A stretch of DNA of 64,000 bases, taken from Clostridiaceae bacterium. GTDB taxonomy: Bacteria > Bacillota > Clostridia > Acetivibrionales > DULL01. Under the pieces are notes generated by a model, which made no database searches, was not told the DNA's origin, and was given only the letters and a program-made list of their open reading frames with translations. Below are positions 1 to 7,814 of this stretch, one piece after another (within the stretch, counting starts at the first letter, position 1; every line of letters begins with the position of its first letter). The stretch is taken from assembly GCA_012840395.1 (NCBI GenBank), contig DULL01000066.1, positions 1-64,000 on the forward strand, given 5' to 3'. Both the position numbers and the translations under genes were made by a program.

Positions 1-67
1 CTTCCCTTAAGACCTCAATCACTATTTTTGCTTTTTCTTCCGGTGTAAAATTTCTTCTCTTTTCCAT
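1..67 (-). CDS. IS3-type transposase OrfA, N-terminal fragment
   Basis: On the minus strand the reading frame starts with ATG at 67 and runs off the window edge. The 22 visible residues begin MEKRRNFTPEEKAKIV, the typical N-terminus of the helix-turn-helix OrfA protein of IS3-family elements (for example IS2/IS150-like), which binds the element ends. OrfB would lie outside the window. The ribosome site is weak (GGAAC just upstream), which is common for IS genes. The element end must lie somewhere between 67 and about 125, but the terminal repeat cannot be fixed with only one end visible. Confidence 0.72.
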   Translation of the reverse strand, partial: MEKRRNFTPEEKAKIVIEVLRE

Positions 68-104
68 AGTTCCATTCTAACTTATTTTGGCCGTTTTGTC
101 TGTC

Positions 105-248
105 TTAATTTCTGGTATCATTATAAGTAGTGTTTTTTAGTGGAGTTATATTAATATAACTAACTGCATTAGGCTTATATGGATTTAAGATGTTTCCATC
201 TTCATCAGTCAGAAAACAAATAATTTTTGATGACCTAGTGCAAGACAT
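105..248 (-). pseudogene. small ORF probably truncated by the IS end
   Basis: This is a 47-residue frame starting at 248 with a good ribosome site (GGAGTG, 6 nt before ATG). It starts [19 protein letters not shown] and contains an [16 protein letters not shown] stretch. Its last codons run into sequence that may belong to the IS end, so the native C-terminus is probably lost. It lies 117 bp downstream of the DUF4183 gene in the same direction, so it may once have been part of the same spore-surface operon. I do not recognise the family. The ribosome site and sensible composition argue that it is or was a gene. Confidence 0.45.
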
Positions 249-364
249 CAATTTCACTCCAGGAAAACTTTAATAAGTATTTTTCTATATTCTATTCTAA
301 AGAAATCTTTAAAGTTACTTAAAAAAAAGTAGGGTGTGCCAGATAGCCCACCCATAATTAATAA

Positions 365-748
365 TTAAGTTTTTACTGTAGTATCAGAATTTGCTTCTGG
401 CTGGAAGTTTGTTACTACTAAAACAATTGGCGAATCTACCTCAATGCTGCCTGCATCTTGAATTACTACTTCTTCTTCGTCTGTATCAACTGTATATAAG
501 CCATCCTGTTGTAATGCACCATTAATAAACAGTAAATAATATCCATTATTCTCACTGATTGGAGTAATGCTATCTACGGAATCTCCTTGATCATCAACAA
601 AAGCGTTTGCGGGAATAGTTAAGGTTCCTGTTTGATCGTCAAGATGTTGTGTATCAAATTTATAAAAGTATTTTTCCACAGTTGGTTTAGTTAAAACAGT
701 TGTTTGTGTTTCTGCAGTGACTACAAGTTTAATTAATGCGGCTGCCAT
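365..748 (-). CDS. DUF4183 family protein, probable spore surface
   Basis: A 127-residue protein without signal peptide or membrane segment. It is rich in Thr, Val and acidic residues, with the pattern of DUF4183 (a central YFYKFDT then IPANAFVDD, and a GYYLLFINGALQ segment). DUF4183 proteins occur almost only in spore-forming Firmicutes and are often found near coat or exosporium proteins; the molecular role is unknown. The start is fixed by an AAAGGAGGT site 7 nt upstream. A sigma-K-like promoter lies about 30 nt before the start codon, which fits expression in the mother cell late in sporulation. The coat role is inference from family and promoter. Confidence 0.8.
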   Translation of the reverse strand: MAAALIKLVVTAETQTTVLTKPTVEKYFYKFDTQHLDDQTGTLTIPANAFVDDQGDSVDSITPISENNGYYLLFINGALQQDGLYTVDTDEEEVVIQDAGSIEVDSPIVLVVTNFQPEANSDTTVKT

Positions 749-783
749 ATTCCGACCTCCTTTGCAATTGATTTATTATACTC

Positions 784-811
784 TATAATATGTACTTTAC
801 ATAATTTATGT
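784..811 (-). promoter_or_regulatory. sigma-K-like promoter of the DUF4183 gene
   Basis: Read on the minus strand: AC (811-810), 17 nt, then CATATTATA (792-784). This matches the sigma-K consensus AC-N16/17-CATANNNTA exactly and would start transcription about 29 nt before the ATG at 748. The same -10 sequence occurs before the cupin gene at 14662. Confidence 0.6.
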
Positions 812-941
812 GATTTTCCATGGTAAACTGGTCAAATTCACGTTATTACATCATAATTTCAAAAAATAATCTATATATATTAATTAAAAATGTAATTATA
901 AAAAAACTTAACGTGTCATAAATTAAAGGTGTGGCAAATAA

Positions 942-1895
942 ATGCTGATAATAGCAAATATAGTAAAAGGTATTTATTATTTGGAGGATGAATTGTTATT
1001 TCACAAGGAGTATGATGTTCATCTTAAAGATAATAAAATCATGAAAAATATTATATCTTGCGAATTAAAAAATATAAAAGATTATTCCTTCTATTATAGT
1101 ACAAGAATCAATATTGATATTACTTTTGATGTGCTACTATTATATGAATTTGAAGATTGTGAAACAACAAAAAGAAGCTATGATATTATTGTAGAAAAGG
1201 TGAAAAAAACCTTTCAAATTAATGCAAATGTATATGGCGCTTCCACACTAGATATAACCGACCTTAAGCTAATCAACCATATAAAAAAGGTTAAATATAA
1301 GGTTGATACATCCCCCAATCAGGAAAAGTTTATTGTGTTTATGTCAGGGTTTATAGATAGTTACCTTGCGAAGGAAGAACTTATATCTTTAAATGATTTT
1401 TCGGAAAAACATGAGGATGAGTTAATTATTAACATTCATGATAGTACTAGACTTCCAATATTAGAACAGAAAGAGAAGGAATATGGCAGCGACGTTGCGG
1501 GAAGCCTGGCAAAAGCTGAAATGAGTCTGTGTGATGCAATGAACAAAGTTGTTAATTTATACAACACAAATTCTGACCTCAGGGAAAAATTGATCAGTAA
1601 AGAAAAACAAATAGAGTATTCTGAGAGAACAATAAAATCTCTTAAGGAATCCAACCAGGAGCTACAGAGGAGTTTTAATGAATTAAATATGGAATTAAAG
1701 GAGTTAAAACAAAAAATAAACAATCAGGACAAAGTTATAATAAAACTTGAAGAAGATTTATCTTTAAAGGAAAAATCTTTAAAAGAATTGACAGATGAAA
1801 ATTCAAAACTAAAGGAGAAAATTCAGGGTATGCGGGATAAAAAGGCAAACAGGATTATGGAAAGATTTAAGATGAAAATGCAGAATATTATATAG
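942..1895 (+). CDS. unrecognised protein with long C-terminal coiled coil
   Basis: A 317-residue protein of unknown family. Residues 1-150 look globular and beta-rich, with alternating hydrophobics around INIDITFDVLLLYEF. That is loosely like SPOCS/DUF3794 domains of spore proteins, but this is only an impression. Residues about 180-300 are Lys/Glu-rich heptads, a clear coiled coil, ending in a basic tail. There is no signal peptide or membrane segment. The ribosome site is AAAGGTGTGG before ATG. The gene diverges from the DUF4183 gene and converges on the 2001-2804 gene, with a hairpin terminator between. The context suggests a spore-structure role, possibly as a scaffold. Confidence 0.7.
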   Translation: MLIIANIVKGIYYLEDELLFHKEYDVHLKDNKIMKNIISCELKNIKDYSFYYSTRINIDITFDVLLLYEFEDCETTKRSYDIIVEKVKKTFQINANVYGASTLDITDLKLINHIKKVKYKVDTSPNQEKFIVFMSGFIDSYLAKEELISLNDFSEKHEDELIINIHDSTRLPILEQKEKEYGSDVAGSLAKAEMSLCDAMNKVVNLYNTNSDLREKLISKEKQIEYSERTIKSLKESNQELQRSFNELNMELKELKQKINNQDKVIIKLEEDLSLKEKSLKELTDENSKLKEKIQGMRDKKANRIMERFKMKMQNII

Positions 1896-1918
1896 TTGTG
1901 AAATTTTATATCAACCAT

Positions 1919-1950
1919 AAAAGGATGTACTATTATTTGTACATCCTTTT
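1919..1950. terminator. bidirectional hairpin terminator
   Basis: A perfect 12-bp stem (arms 1919-1930 and 1939-1950) with an 8-nt loop. A/T runs at both outer edges let it work for the convergent genes on both sides. Confidence 0.75.
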
Positions 1951-2000
1951 ATGGCTAATTACAATATCCTTTAATACTAATTTGTATCTTTTTGCATTAA

Positions 2001-2804
2001 TCAATCTTCACATTCCAGTTCAGGTTCGCCTTGTACCAATATATCTTGGTCAATTCCAAGTTTGTCGATTATGTCTTCAGATACTGATAAATCAACCTCT
2101 GATACAGACAATTGAACAGCCTGGTTATTAACTATATCTGTTGCATCTAAAGTAATTACATCGACGACATCAACATCATATGAAAGACTCTTCAGCAATA
2201 TATATGACTGGAGTGTCGGGTCTGCCAATTCACAAGGTCTAAGCTGATTATCAAATTCAGTAAAAGGTATTGTTACTGAATAATTAAATGATGGATAGTC
2301 GTTAACCCCATTGCTGTTGATAATTAATGTTTCATATGGAACTACTTTGTTCTGGCGCTGGAGCTGAGGAACACCTTGACTGTTTATAACACTACCTACA
2401 ACAAATGCTTTTGTAGTATTAGGATTATACTGAGACCTATTTGATAAATCATTTGGTAGTGTAAGAATATCAAATGTATTATCTGCATATTCCACCAAAA
2501 ATATCAACTGGAATCTTAAGGTAACTTTTGACTTTGAATTACATATTATTGTGTTTTGAGGATATCCTTCAAGAATTACTCTTCTGCACAGTTTTAAGCA
2601 TCTTACAGGTATTGGTTCATTATTTGCATCAAGCTTGTTAATAATGTAAATCTTAAGCGGAACTTTTTCTCCAGTAGGTGTATTGTCTACGACGTTTTCT
2701 TGGAATACCACTTGATATTGTGTTAAAGTTTTCTTTGCCAAAATACGTTTAATAAAAATATCCAGAACTTGCGGATTTGGAAAATGCTTTACAGCTTCAC
2801 TCAT
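2001..2804 (-). CDS. unrecognised spore-region protein
   Basis: A 267-residue protein with no family I can name. There is no signal peptide or membrane segment. It is beta-rich, with two hydrophobic-alternating blocks (around residues 88-125 and 165-190). One contains SVTIPFTEFDNQ, a pattern seen in repeated domains of spore-associated proteins, so a SPOCS-like fold is possible but unproven. It has several Cys (LKLCRRVILE, IICN, PCELAD) and a C-terminus that is very acidic and ends CED. The ribosome site is GGAAAGGTGG. Its position between two genes with sigma-K-like promoters suggests a coat or exosporium role. I found no convincing sigma-K site directly upstream of it. Confidence 0.7.
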   Translation of the reverse strand: MSEAVKHFPNPQVLDIFIKRILAKKTLTQYQVVFQENVVDNTPTGEKVPLKIYIINKLDANNEPIPVRCLKLCRRVILEGYPQNTIICNSKSKVTLRFQLIFLVEYADNTFDILTLPNDLSNRSQYNPNTTKAFVVGSVINSQGVPQLQRQNKVVPYETLIINSNGVNDYPSFNYSVTIPFTEFDNQLRPCELADPTLQSYILLKSLSYDVDVVDVITLDATDIVNNQAVQLSVSEVDLSVSEDIIDKLGIDQDILVQGEPELECED

Positions 2805-2929
2805 AAACTTACCACCTTTCCATTTATAATTTCATAAATATAATTCTAGGATTTATTTAGCTGATGTCAGATATTTGTTATGTAAGCTTAACATAGACTT
2901 GTAGACAATCCATATTGCCTTACACCAGT

Positions 2930-2975
2930 TATCTCACATCGGCTTTATTAAATTATGTAGTACATAATATGAGAT
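2930..2975. repeat. hairpin with perfect inner palindrome
   Basis: The inner 17-nt palindrome (8-bp arms around one base, 2952-2968) is flanked by matching ATCTCA and TGAGAT arms. It lies between the stop of the 3025 gene and the start of the 2001-2804 gene, both read leftward. It may therefore be the terminator of the first or an operator of the second. Confidence 0.4.
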
Positions 2976-3024
2976 GGTTTATATATTGGTTCCATAATAT
3001 TTTCTTTTGCCAGTAACAAAGATG

Positions 3025-3393
3025 CTAATTAGCACTGGATTTTCTGCTGAAAAGTTTTTTTATTCTTGAAGGCTTTTCTTCAGTTTTCTGAGTATTCATT
3101 TCCAAAATCAGCGATATTAAGGTGTTTAATTCATTGATTATATCATCAAGTTTTTTATTTATTTGATTATTGTAGTTTTCAAGTTGCGACAATACAGCTG
3201 ACATATCCTGATACTGGGCAGCTGAATTATTGTCATCATTTTTTGGATGTTTAATATTCTCATTAATTTTTTTGCTTGCGTGGGGATTAAGTGATACGTT
3301 ACCGGGTAAGGGCAGATGATCTGCATTTTCCCGTATTACCGGCTTCCATCCACTTTTATATCCAACGTCATCTATTTCATTAACTTTCACCAT
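3025..3393 (-). CDS. small uncharacterised protein, sigma-K-like promoter
   Basis: A 122-residue protein. The ATG at 3393 is preferred because AGAGGTG sits 6-7 nt upstream; a GTG at 3414 would extend it by 7 residues but lacks a site. The N-terminal half is polar with motifs YKSGWKPVIR and LPLPGNVSLNPH. Residues about 60-100 form a short amphipathic coiled coil (QLENYNNQINKKLDDIINEL). The C-terminus is basic (RIKKLFSRKSS), so it could bind acidic partners or nucleic acid. A sigma-K-like promoter lies 28-30 nt before the start. Family unknown; a mother-cell sporulation protein is the best inference. Confidence 0.65.
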   Translation of the reverse strand: MVKVNEIDDVGYKSGWKPVIRENADHLPLPGNVSLNPHASKKINENIKHPKNDDNNSAAQYQDMSAVLSQLENYNNQINKKLDDIINELNTLISLILEMNTQKTEEKPSRIKKLFSRKSSAN

Positions 3394-3427
3394 AATAGAC
3401 ACCTCTGTGACCACCTAATTCCAGTAT

Positions 3428-3455
3428 CATTATATGAAAGGCTGAAGAAAATGGT
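3428..3455 (-). promoter_or_regulatory. sigma-K-like promoter, one mismatch
   Basis: On the minus strand: AC (3455-3454), 17 nt, CATATAATG (3436-3428). It differs from CATANNNTA only at the last base. The distance to the ATG at 3393 is nearly the same as in the DUF4183 and cupin cases. Confidence 0.45.
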
Positions 3456-3612
3456 TATACAATATGAGCCTTTTAACAGATAATTATTATTTTAATCTTT
3501 TTAATAAACAAGGCATTGTAACAACTATTCATGACTTTACATAATTTATATATATATAAATAAAAAAGATAGTAAAAAGTTTAAAACTTATTATTATAGA
3601 GGATGTGGTCAT

Positions 3613-4335
3613 TTGGAAAATGTTGATATTATACTAGACGCAGGACATGGAGGAAATGATCCTGGAGCTATAGGTCCCACAGGTTTAAAAGAAAAAGATG
3701 TAAATCTGAAGATAGCATTAAACGTGGGTAAAATGCTTGCAGACAGGGGCTTAAAAATATCTTATACCAGAACAACTGATATACTACTTGGCAACACAGT
3801 AGCGGAAGATTTAGCTGCCAGAGTCCAGCTTGCCAATAATTTAAAAGCAAAATATTTCGTTAGCATTCATAATAACAGCTTTAATAATAATGAAGCTAAA
3901 GGCACAGAGACTTATGTATATACAAAAGGCAGCGAGGCGGAAATACTAGCGAAATCAGTACAAAGAAATCTTGTACAAATAACGGGACTAAATGACAGAG
4001 GTATAAAAGTTGCTAATTTTTATGTATTAAAATATACTGTGATGCCCGCAATCTTGGTTGAAGCAGCCTTTATCTCTAATCCGGAAGAAGAACAATTACT
4101 GAAAGACGATATATTTATACAAAAGGCAGCAACAGGGATAGCAAAAGGAATTATGGAGTATTTGGACAAGAACTGGATTGATGTACCTGTTAATAATGTT
4201 CCTGATGAATGGGCAAAAGAAGCATGGAATTGGGGGATAGAAAAAGGAATTACTGATGGAAGTAACCCAAAAGCATATGCTACAAGGCAGGAAGTTATTA
4301 CCATGTTATATAGAAGTAGAAATCTTCTACGATAA
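3613..4335 (+). CDS. N-acetylmuramoyl-L-alanine amidase with partial SLH tail
   Basis: Residues 3-185 are an Amidase_3 domain, which cleaves the MurNAc-L-Ala amide bond of peptidoglycan. Zinc ligands are visible as H12 (LDAGHGG), E27 and H86 (SIHNNS), with the catalytic E150 (VEAAFISNPEE). Residues about 195-240 resemble one incomplete SLH/wall-binding module (WAKEAWNWGIEKGITDG). There is no signal peptide, as in CwlC, which is released by the mother cell during lysis. The start is TTG, with GAGG about 8 nt upstream. A stem-loop follows at 4393. It is probably a sporulation or mother-cell lysis enzyme, given the neighbouring genes. Confidence 0.9.
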   Translation: MENVDIILDAGHGGNDPGAIGPTGLKEKDVNLKIALNVGKMLADRGLKISYTRTTDILLGNTVAEDLAARVQLANNLKAKYFVSIHNNSFNNNEAKGTETYVYTKGSEAEILAKSVQRNLVQITGLNDRGIKVANFYVLKYTVMPAILVEAAFISNPEEEQLLKDDIFIQKAATGIAKGIMEYLDKNWIDVPVNNVPDEWAKEAWNWGIEKGITDGSNPKAYATRQEVITMLYRSRNLLR

Positions 4336-4392
4336 CAGTGATAGGTCAATGAGAGAAATATCCAATGAAGTGTTGTAAAGACGAATTTTTAT

Positions 4393-4424
4393 AATAATGT
4401 TCGAGTTGTTACTCGAACATTATT
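4393..4424. terminator. stem-loop after amidase gene
   Basis: A perfect 13-bp stem (4393-4405 with 4412-4424) and a 6-nt loop, 57 bp after the amidase stop. No long T-run follows, so efficiency is uncertain. Confidence 0.55.
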
Positions 4425-4557
4425 GTTAGTAGATTCAAAACTATGCCTCAGTTTATATAGACTTAAAGCTAAGCCAATTTTGTCAGCCAAAATAGCATTA
4501 TAAACGATCATAATGGAATAAATGATCATAATGGACTGCTAATACTGCTCAGAATAC

Positions 4558-4746
4558 TTAAACGTTCTTCTTATAATCTCTATAGAGATTTTCAATTGAC
4601 CTATCATATGTTTTTTCACCAGCTTTAGAAAAGAAACATCCTGGAACTTCTCCAAATCTGCGGTGGTATGCGACACATTCACAGCATTTGCTGTGTCGAG
4701 AACAGGAATATGTACAAGTGCAATTAATAGTATTGTTGCAAGCCAT
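4558..4746 (-). CDS. DUF6485-like cysteine-rich small protein
   Basis: A 62-residue protein starting MACNNTINCTCTYSC, with Cys clusters CxCxxxC and CCEC followed by AYHRRFGEVPGCFF. This pattern fits DUF6485, small clostridial proteins that probably bind metal. The function is unknown. The start at 4746 is chosen because GGAGGG lies 6-7 nt upstream; a longer frame from 4785 lacks a site. A vegetative promoter (TTGAAA, 17 nt, TATAAT) lies upstream at 4820-4792 on the minus strand, unlike the sigma-K-like promoters of the neighbours. Confidence 0.8.
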   Translation of the reverse strand: MACNNTINCTCTYSCSRHSKCCECVAYHRRFGEVPGCFFSKAGEKTYDRSIENLYRDYKKNV

Positions 4747-4791
4747 TTCAAACCCTCCGTGACATAAATTTGCCATATAATTCACATAATC

Positions 4792-4820
4792 ATTATAGAA
4801 GAAAGCCAGTTAGGTTTCAA
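4792..4820 (-). promoter_or_regulatory. sigma-A promoter of the DUF6485 gene
   Basis: TTGAAA (4820-4815), 17-nt spacer, TATAAT (4797-4792) on the minus strand, about 45 nt before the start codon. Confidence 0.6.
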
Positions 4821-5125
4821 TATATAAAACATTAAACTCTTTTTTATAAATTGCATGTTTAAGTAATGTAGTGCAGTTTACAAATCATTCATTTTATCTT
4901 CATAATATCTTCACATTTACTTACTATAATAAGGCATAAGAGAAACGAAATTATATGATAAAATAGCCCAAATGGTTCAGAACAGAATTTACAAAAAGAC
5001 AGGCAGAGATACCAAGAAAATGAATAATCCTTTGGAAAGAGTTCTCTTGACTGATGTCAGCTAAACCGGCCAAGCGGCAGGAGTAAAAAATAGGATTTAA
5101 GTAATCCTTGCACAGGAGGTATTGA
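4821..5125. other. intergenic, no gene seen
   Basis: An AT-rich left part, then a less AT-rich stretch (about 4970-5100) that leads into the HMA fusion gene. I see no open frame with a ribosome site and no riboswitch motif I can support. Confidence 0.5.
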
Positions 5126-6955
5126 ATGGAGCAGTGGTTAATAAAGAAAATTCTTCAAATAGAGGGTATGACATGTACAAGCTGTGAAATGAGAATAGAG
5201 AATGCTCTGAAAAAGCTTGACGGAATAGAGGCAATCAAGGCAATTTTTAGCAGTTCCAATGTTTACATTACCTACGATGCAAATGTTATAGGGCTGGAAC
5301 AAATTATTGAAAAGATAGAAAAGCTGGATTATGTAGTCAAGAATAAACCTGGTGCTGCGGATATTCCAAAACCAAATATAAAAAAAGCAGCAGAAGATAA
5401 AATGTCAATCAATCAACTGTTGGGAATAGGGATTATATTGTTTGCCCTCTACATTATAGTTAAGAACACAGTGGGGTTTAACTTTATACCTGAGATTAAT
5501 CAATCAATGGGATATGGAATTCTGTTTTTTGTTGGATTGCTGACTTCACTGCATTGTATAGCTATGTGTGGAGGAATAAATTTTTCTCAATGTGTTTCAT
5601 ATAAGGTTGACAACGGGAACACCAGCAGGCTTTCAAAATTAAAACCAAGTTTGCTTTATAACAGCGGCAGGGTGATATCCTATACAATAATCGGAGGTAT
5701 AGTAGGAGGCTTAGGTTCCAGCATAAGCTTTTCAGGTGCCGCAAAGGGAATTGTGGCTATTATATCTGGTGTATTTATGGTAATAATGGGGTTAAATATG
5801 CTCAACATATTCCCATGGCTAAGGAAATTTAATCCGGGAATGCCTAAAATATTTGGCGATAAAATACACAATAACAATGGAAAATATGGACCTTTTTATG
5901 TTGGATTGCTCAATGGCTTTATGCCGTGCGGCCCTCTTCAGGCAATGCAGATTTATGCTTTAGGGACCGGAAGTTTCGCAGCGGGAGCATTATCCATGTT
6001 TATGTTTAGTATTGGAACAGTGCCTTTAATGTTTGGATTTGGGGCAGTGAGTACAATACTAAGTGGAAAATTTACCCATAAGATGATGAAAGTAAGCGCT
6101 ATGCTGATAATCATACTTGGAGTGGTTATGACAAATAGAGGTCTGGCATTGTCAGGCTTTTCAATCCCATCTGCAGCATTTGGTGCAAACAGCGGCACAC
6201 AGGGCAGCAATGTTGCAATAATACAAGACGGTGTTCAGATAGTTACTACAAAGCTGTCTTCAGGCAGGTATGAACCTATTACAGTTCAAAAAGGTATACC
6301 CGTGAGGTGGACTATAAAGGCACAAAATAGTGACATTAATGGCTGTAATAACAAAATAATAATACCCAAATTTAATACAAGCAAAAAGCTTGAGGCAGGA
6401 GACAATATAATAGAGTTTAACCCAACTGAAACCGGTACATTTGGGTACAGCTGCTGGATGGGTATGATCAGGAGTAAAATCACTGTAGTTGATGATGTTA
6501 ATAATTTTAATGTATCCGGCACTGGTGGTAGTGTTCAAAAGTCAGATAATAAAATACCTACAGACAAAATTGCTGTATCAAGAATAGTGGACGGAAAACA
6601 TTTTGTTGAAATAAGCATGAAAGAAAACAGGTTTTCTCCGGCAGTAGTGGTAGTACAAAGAGGAATGGAAACAACATGGAATATTCAAGGTATTGGAATA
6701 AATGACAGCAGCAGAACACTAATTTTTCCTAAGTATAACACCAAAATAGATATGCGGGAAGGGGATAATGAAATCCTTTTAATTCCTGACATCGACTTCG
6801 ATTTTAGTACTGCTGATAACACATTCTACGGCTATGTAAAAGTTGTTGACGATATTAACGAAATTGATATTGATGCAATAAAGAATGATGTAAATCAATA
6901 TATTCCGGCTATACAAGAATTTATAGATAATAGCGGACTACCTTCATGTCATTAA
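5126..6955 (+). CDS. HMA / DsbD-like membrane / cupredoxin fusion protein
   Basis: A 609-residue protein. Residues 8-70 are a heavy-metal-associated domain with the GMTCTSC metal site (C17, C20). Residues about 95-335 are a polytopic UreH/DsbD-like (SafE-related) membrane domain with CIAMCGG and FMPCGPLQ motifs. Residues about 365-455 and 470-580 resemble two cupredoxin-like domains outside the membrane. The first keeps a Cys/Met-rich copper-type loop (SCWMGM); the second lacks it. It probably moves or scavenges copper or provides reductant for metal centres at the cell surface. The ribosome site is AGGAGG, 6-7 nt from ATG. The gene appears monocistronic. Confidence 0.85.
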   Translation: MEQWLIKKILQIEGMTCTSCEMRIENALKKLDGIEAIKAIFSSSNVYITYDANVIGLEQIIEKIEKLDYVVKNKPGAADIPKPNIKKAAEDKMSINQLLGIGIILFALYIIVKNTVGFNFIPEINQSMGYGILFFVGLLTSLHCIAMCGGINFSQCVSYKVDNGNTSRLSKLKPSLLYNSGRVISYTIIGGIVGGLGSSISFSGAAKGIVAIISGVFMVIMGLNMLNIFPWLRKFNPGMPKIFGDKIHNNNGKYGPFYVGLLNGFMPCGPLQAMQIYALGTGSFAAGALSMFMFSIGTVPLMFGFGAVSTILSGKFTHKMMKVSAMLIIILGVVMTNRGLALSGFSIPSAAFGANSGTQGSNVAIIQDGVQIVTTKLSSGRYEPITVQKGIPVRWTIKAQNSDINGCNNKIIIPKFNTSKKLEAGDNIIEFNPTETGTFGYSCWMGMIRSKITVVDDVNNFNVSGTGGSVQKSDNKIPTDKIAVSRIVDGKHFVEISMKENRFSPAVVVVQRGMETTWNIQGIGINDSSRTLIFPKYNTKIDMREGDNEILLIPDIDFDFSTADNTFYGYVKVVDDINEIDIDAIKNDVNQYIPAIQEFIDNSGLPSCH

Positions 6956-7206
6956 ACATTACATTGTATTACAGGAAATGTATCAGATATATGTAGAAAG
7001 CGAATTTAGATTATATTACGGATTTGCTTGAGAAATATATAAAAGATTATGTCAAAAAAATTGGAGGAGAAGAAAATTTTCATCACAGATAATTGACTTT
7101 AGAAACAGAAAAATAAAAAAATAAATGAGAGTGAAAGGTGTGAGACGGTGAAATAGAAAAAAGAAGCAATATGGCAATAATCAAAATATATCAGAAAGAA
7201 GTGATA
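6956..7206. other. intergenic, no gene seen
   Basis: An AT- and purine-rich stretch with no open frame of note. A GGAGGAG string near 7064 is not followed by a usable start codon. The region ends in the hairpin at 7207. Confidence 0.5.
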
Positions 7207-7254
7207 TTAAGCCGAAGCAAAGTATATAAAGTATATTTATATGCTACGGCTTAA
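7207..7254. terminator. hairpin terminator after hemerythrin gene
   Basis: An 8-bp outer stem (TTAAGCCG at 7207-7214 with CGGCTTAA at 7247-7254), extended by AGC/GCT. It lies just past the stop of the leftward hemerythrin gene. Confidence 0.55.
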
Positions 7255-7257
7255 AGT

Positions 7258-7659
7258 CTATAAACTTTTTACATAAAGTCCTATTTTTTTGTCCATAGTT
7301 GAGATATGTTTGGTTAACCAGTTGCTAACCAGATGATTGGCATTTATAATCAGGACAATATTGCCACCAGACTGCTGGTATTCCTGCCTTAACTTAGAAA
7401 TTTCTGCTATAAAATCTTTATGAAGCTTTTTATGTTGTTCGAGATCAGGATAATTAATTTTTGCCATATAGGCTTCTTCGTCTCTGAAATGCTGCTTAGT
7501 ATATTCATCCAGAAAATTAAGCATTTCGGCAATGACTTCTTTTGATTTTCGGTTTTTTCCTGCTTCAAAAAGGTCATTGGCTTTTTCAAATAACAGCTTG
7601 TGCTGAGAATCAATGTATTCTACCCCGACTGATAAATCTGAAGTCCACTTGATAGCCAT
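7258..7659 (-). CDS. bacteriohemerythrin
   Basis: A 133-residue protein, the usual length for single-domain bacterial hemerythrins, which bind O2 at a di-iron centre in the cytoplasm. All expected ligands are visible: H20, H57, E61, H76, H80, H118 and D123 in the classic spacing (DSQH, QHFRDEE, EQHKKLH, HISTMD). In anaerobes such proteins sense or buffer oxygen. It is transcribed divergently from the GyrI-like gene. The ribosome site is GGAGC before the start. Confidence 0.93.
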   Translation of the reverse strand: MAIKWTSDLSVGVEYIDSQHKLLFEKANDLFEAGKNRKSKEVIAEMLNFLDEYTKQHFRDEEAYMAKINYPDLEQHKKLHKDFIAEISKLRQEYQQSGGNIVLIINANHLVSNWLTKHISTMDKKIGLYVKSL

Positions 7660-7762
7660 AAAACTGCTCCTTTCATGTATAAGCTTATTCAGAACTATAT
7701 AATTTATTTTTTATAATTGCAAGTAAAATAATGGAAATTTTCAAATGCATATATTATCCTGT

Positions 7763-7790
7763 TTGACAGACAAAACGGAGACAATATAAA
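7763..7790 (+). promoter_or_regulatory. sigma-A promoter of the GyrI-like gene
   Basis: TTGACA (7763-7768), 16-nt spacer, TATAAA (7785-7790), 25 nt before the start codon. Confidence 0.6.
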
Positions 7791-7814
7791 ATAGGAAGAA
7801 AAAGGAGAGATTTT

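Noticed and set aside
917-925. CATAAATTA looks like a sigma-K -10 before the 942 gene
   Set aside because: No AC lies 16-17 nt upstream, and the distance to the start codon would leave no room for the ribosome site.
1898-2131. Plus-strand open frame of 77 codons
   Set aside because: It overlaps the terminator and the 3' end of the real leftward gene and has no ribosome site.
3460-3480. TACAATATG on the plus strand as a second sigma-K-like -10 for the 3025 gene
   Set aside because: No GT (AC on the minus strand) at the required distance.
4970-5110. Less AT-rich stretch before the HMA fusion gene, considered as a riboswitch
   Set aside because: No match to the cobalamin, cyclic-di-GMP or other conserved motifs I could test by eye.
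7765-7778. GACAGACAAAACGG is also present, inverted, at 91-104 next to the IS gene
   Set aside because: No transposase or second terminal repeat lies near; this copy overlaps the GyrI promoter, so 14 bp is probably chance.
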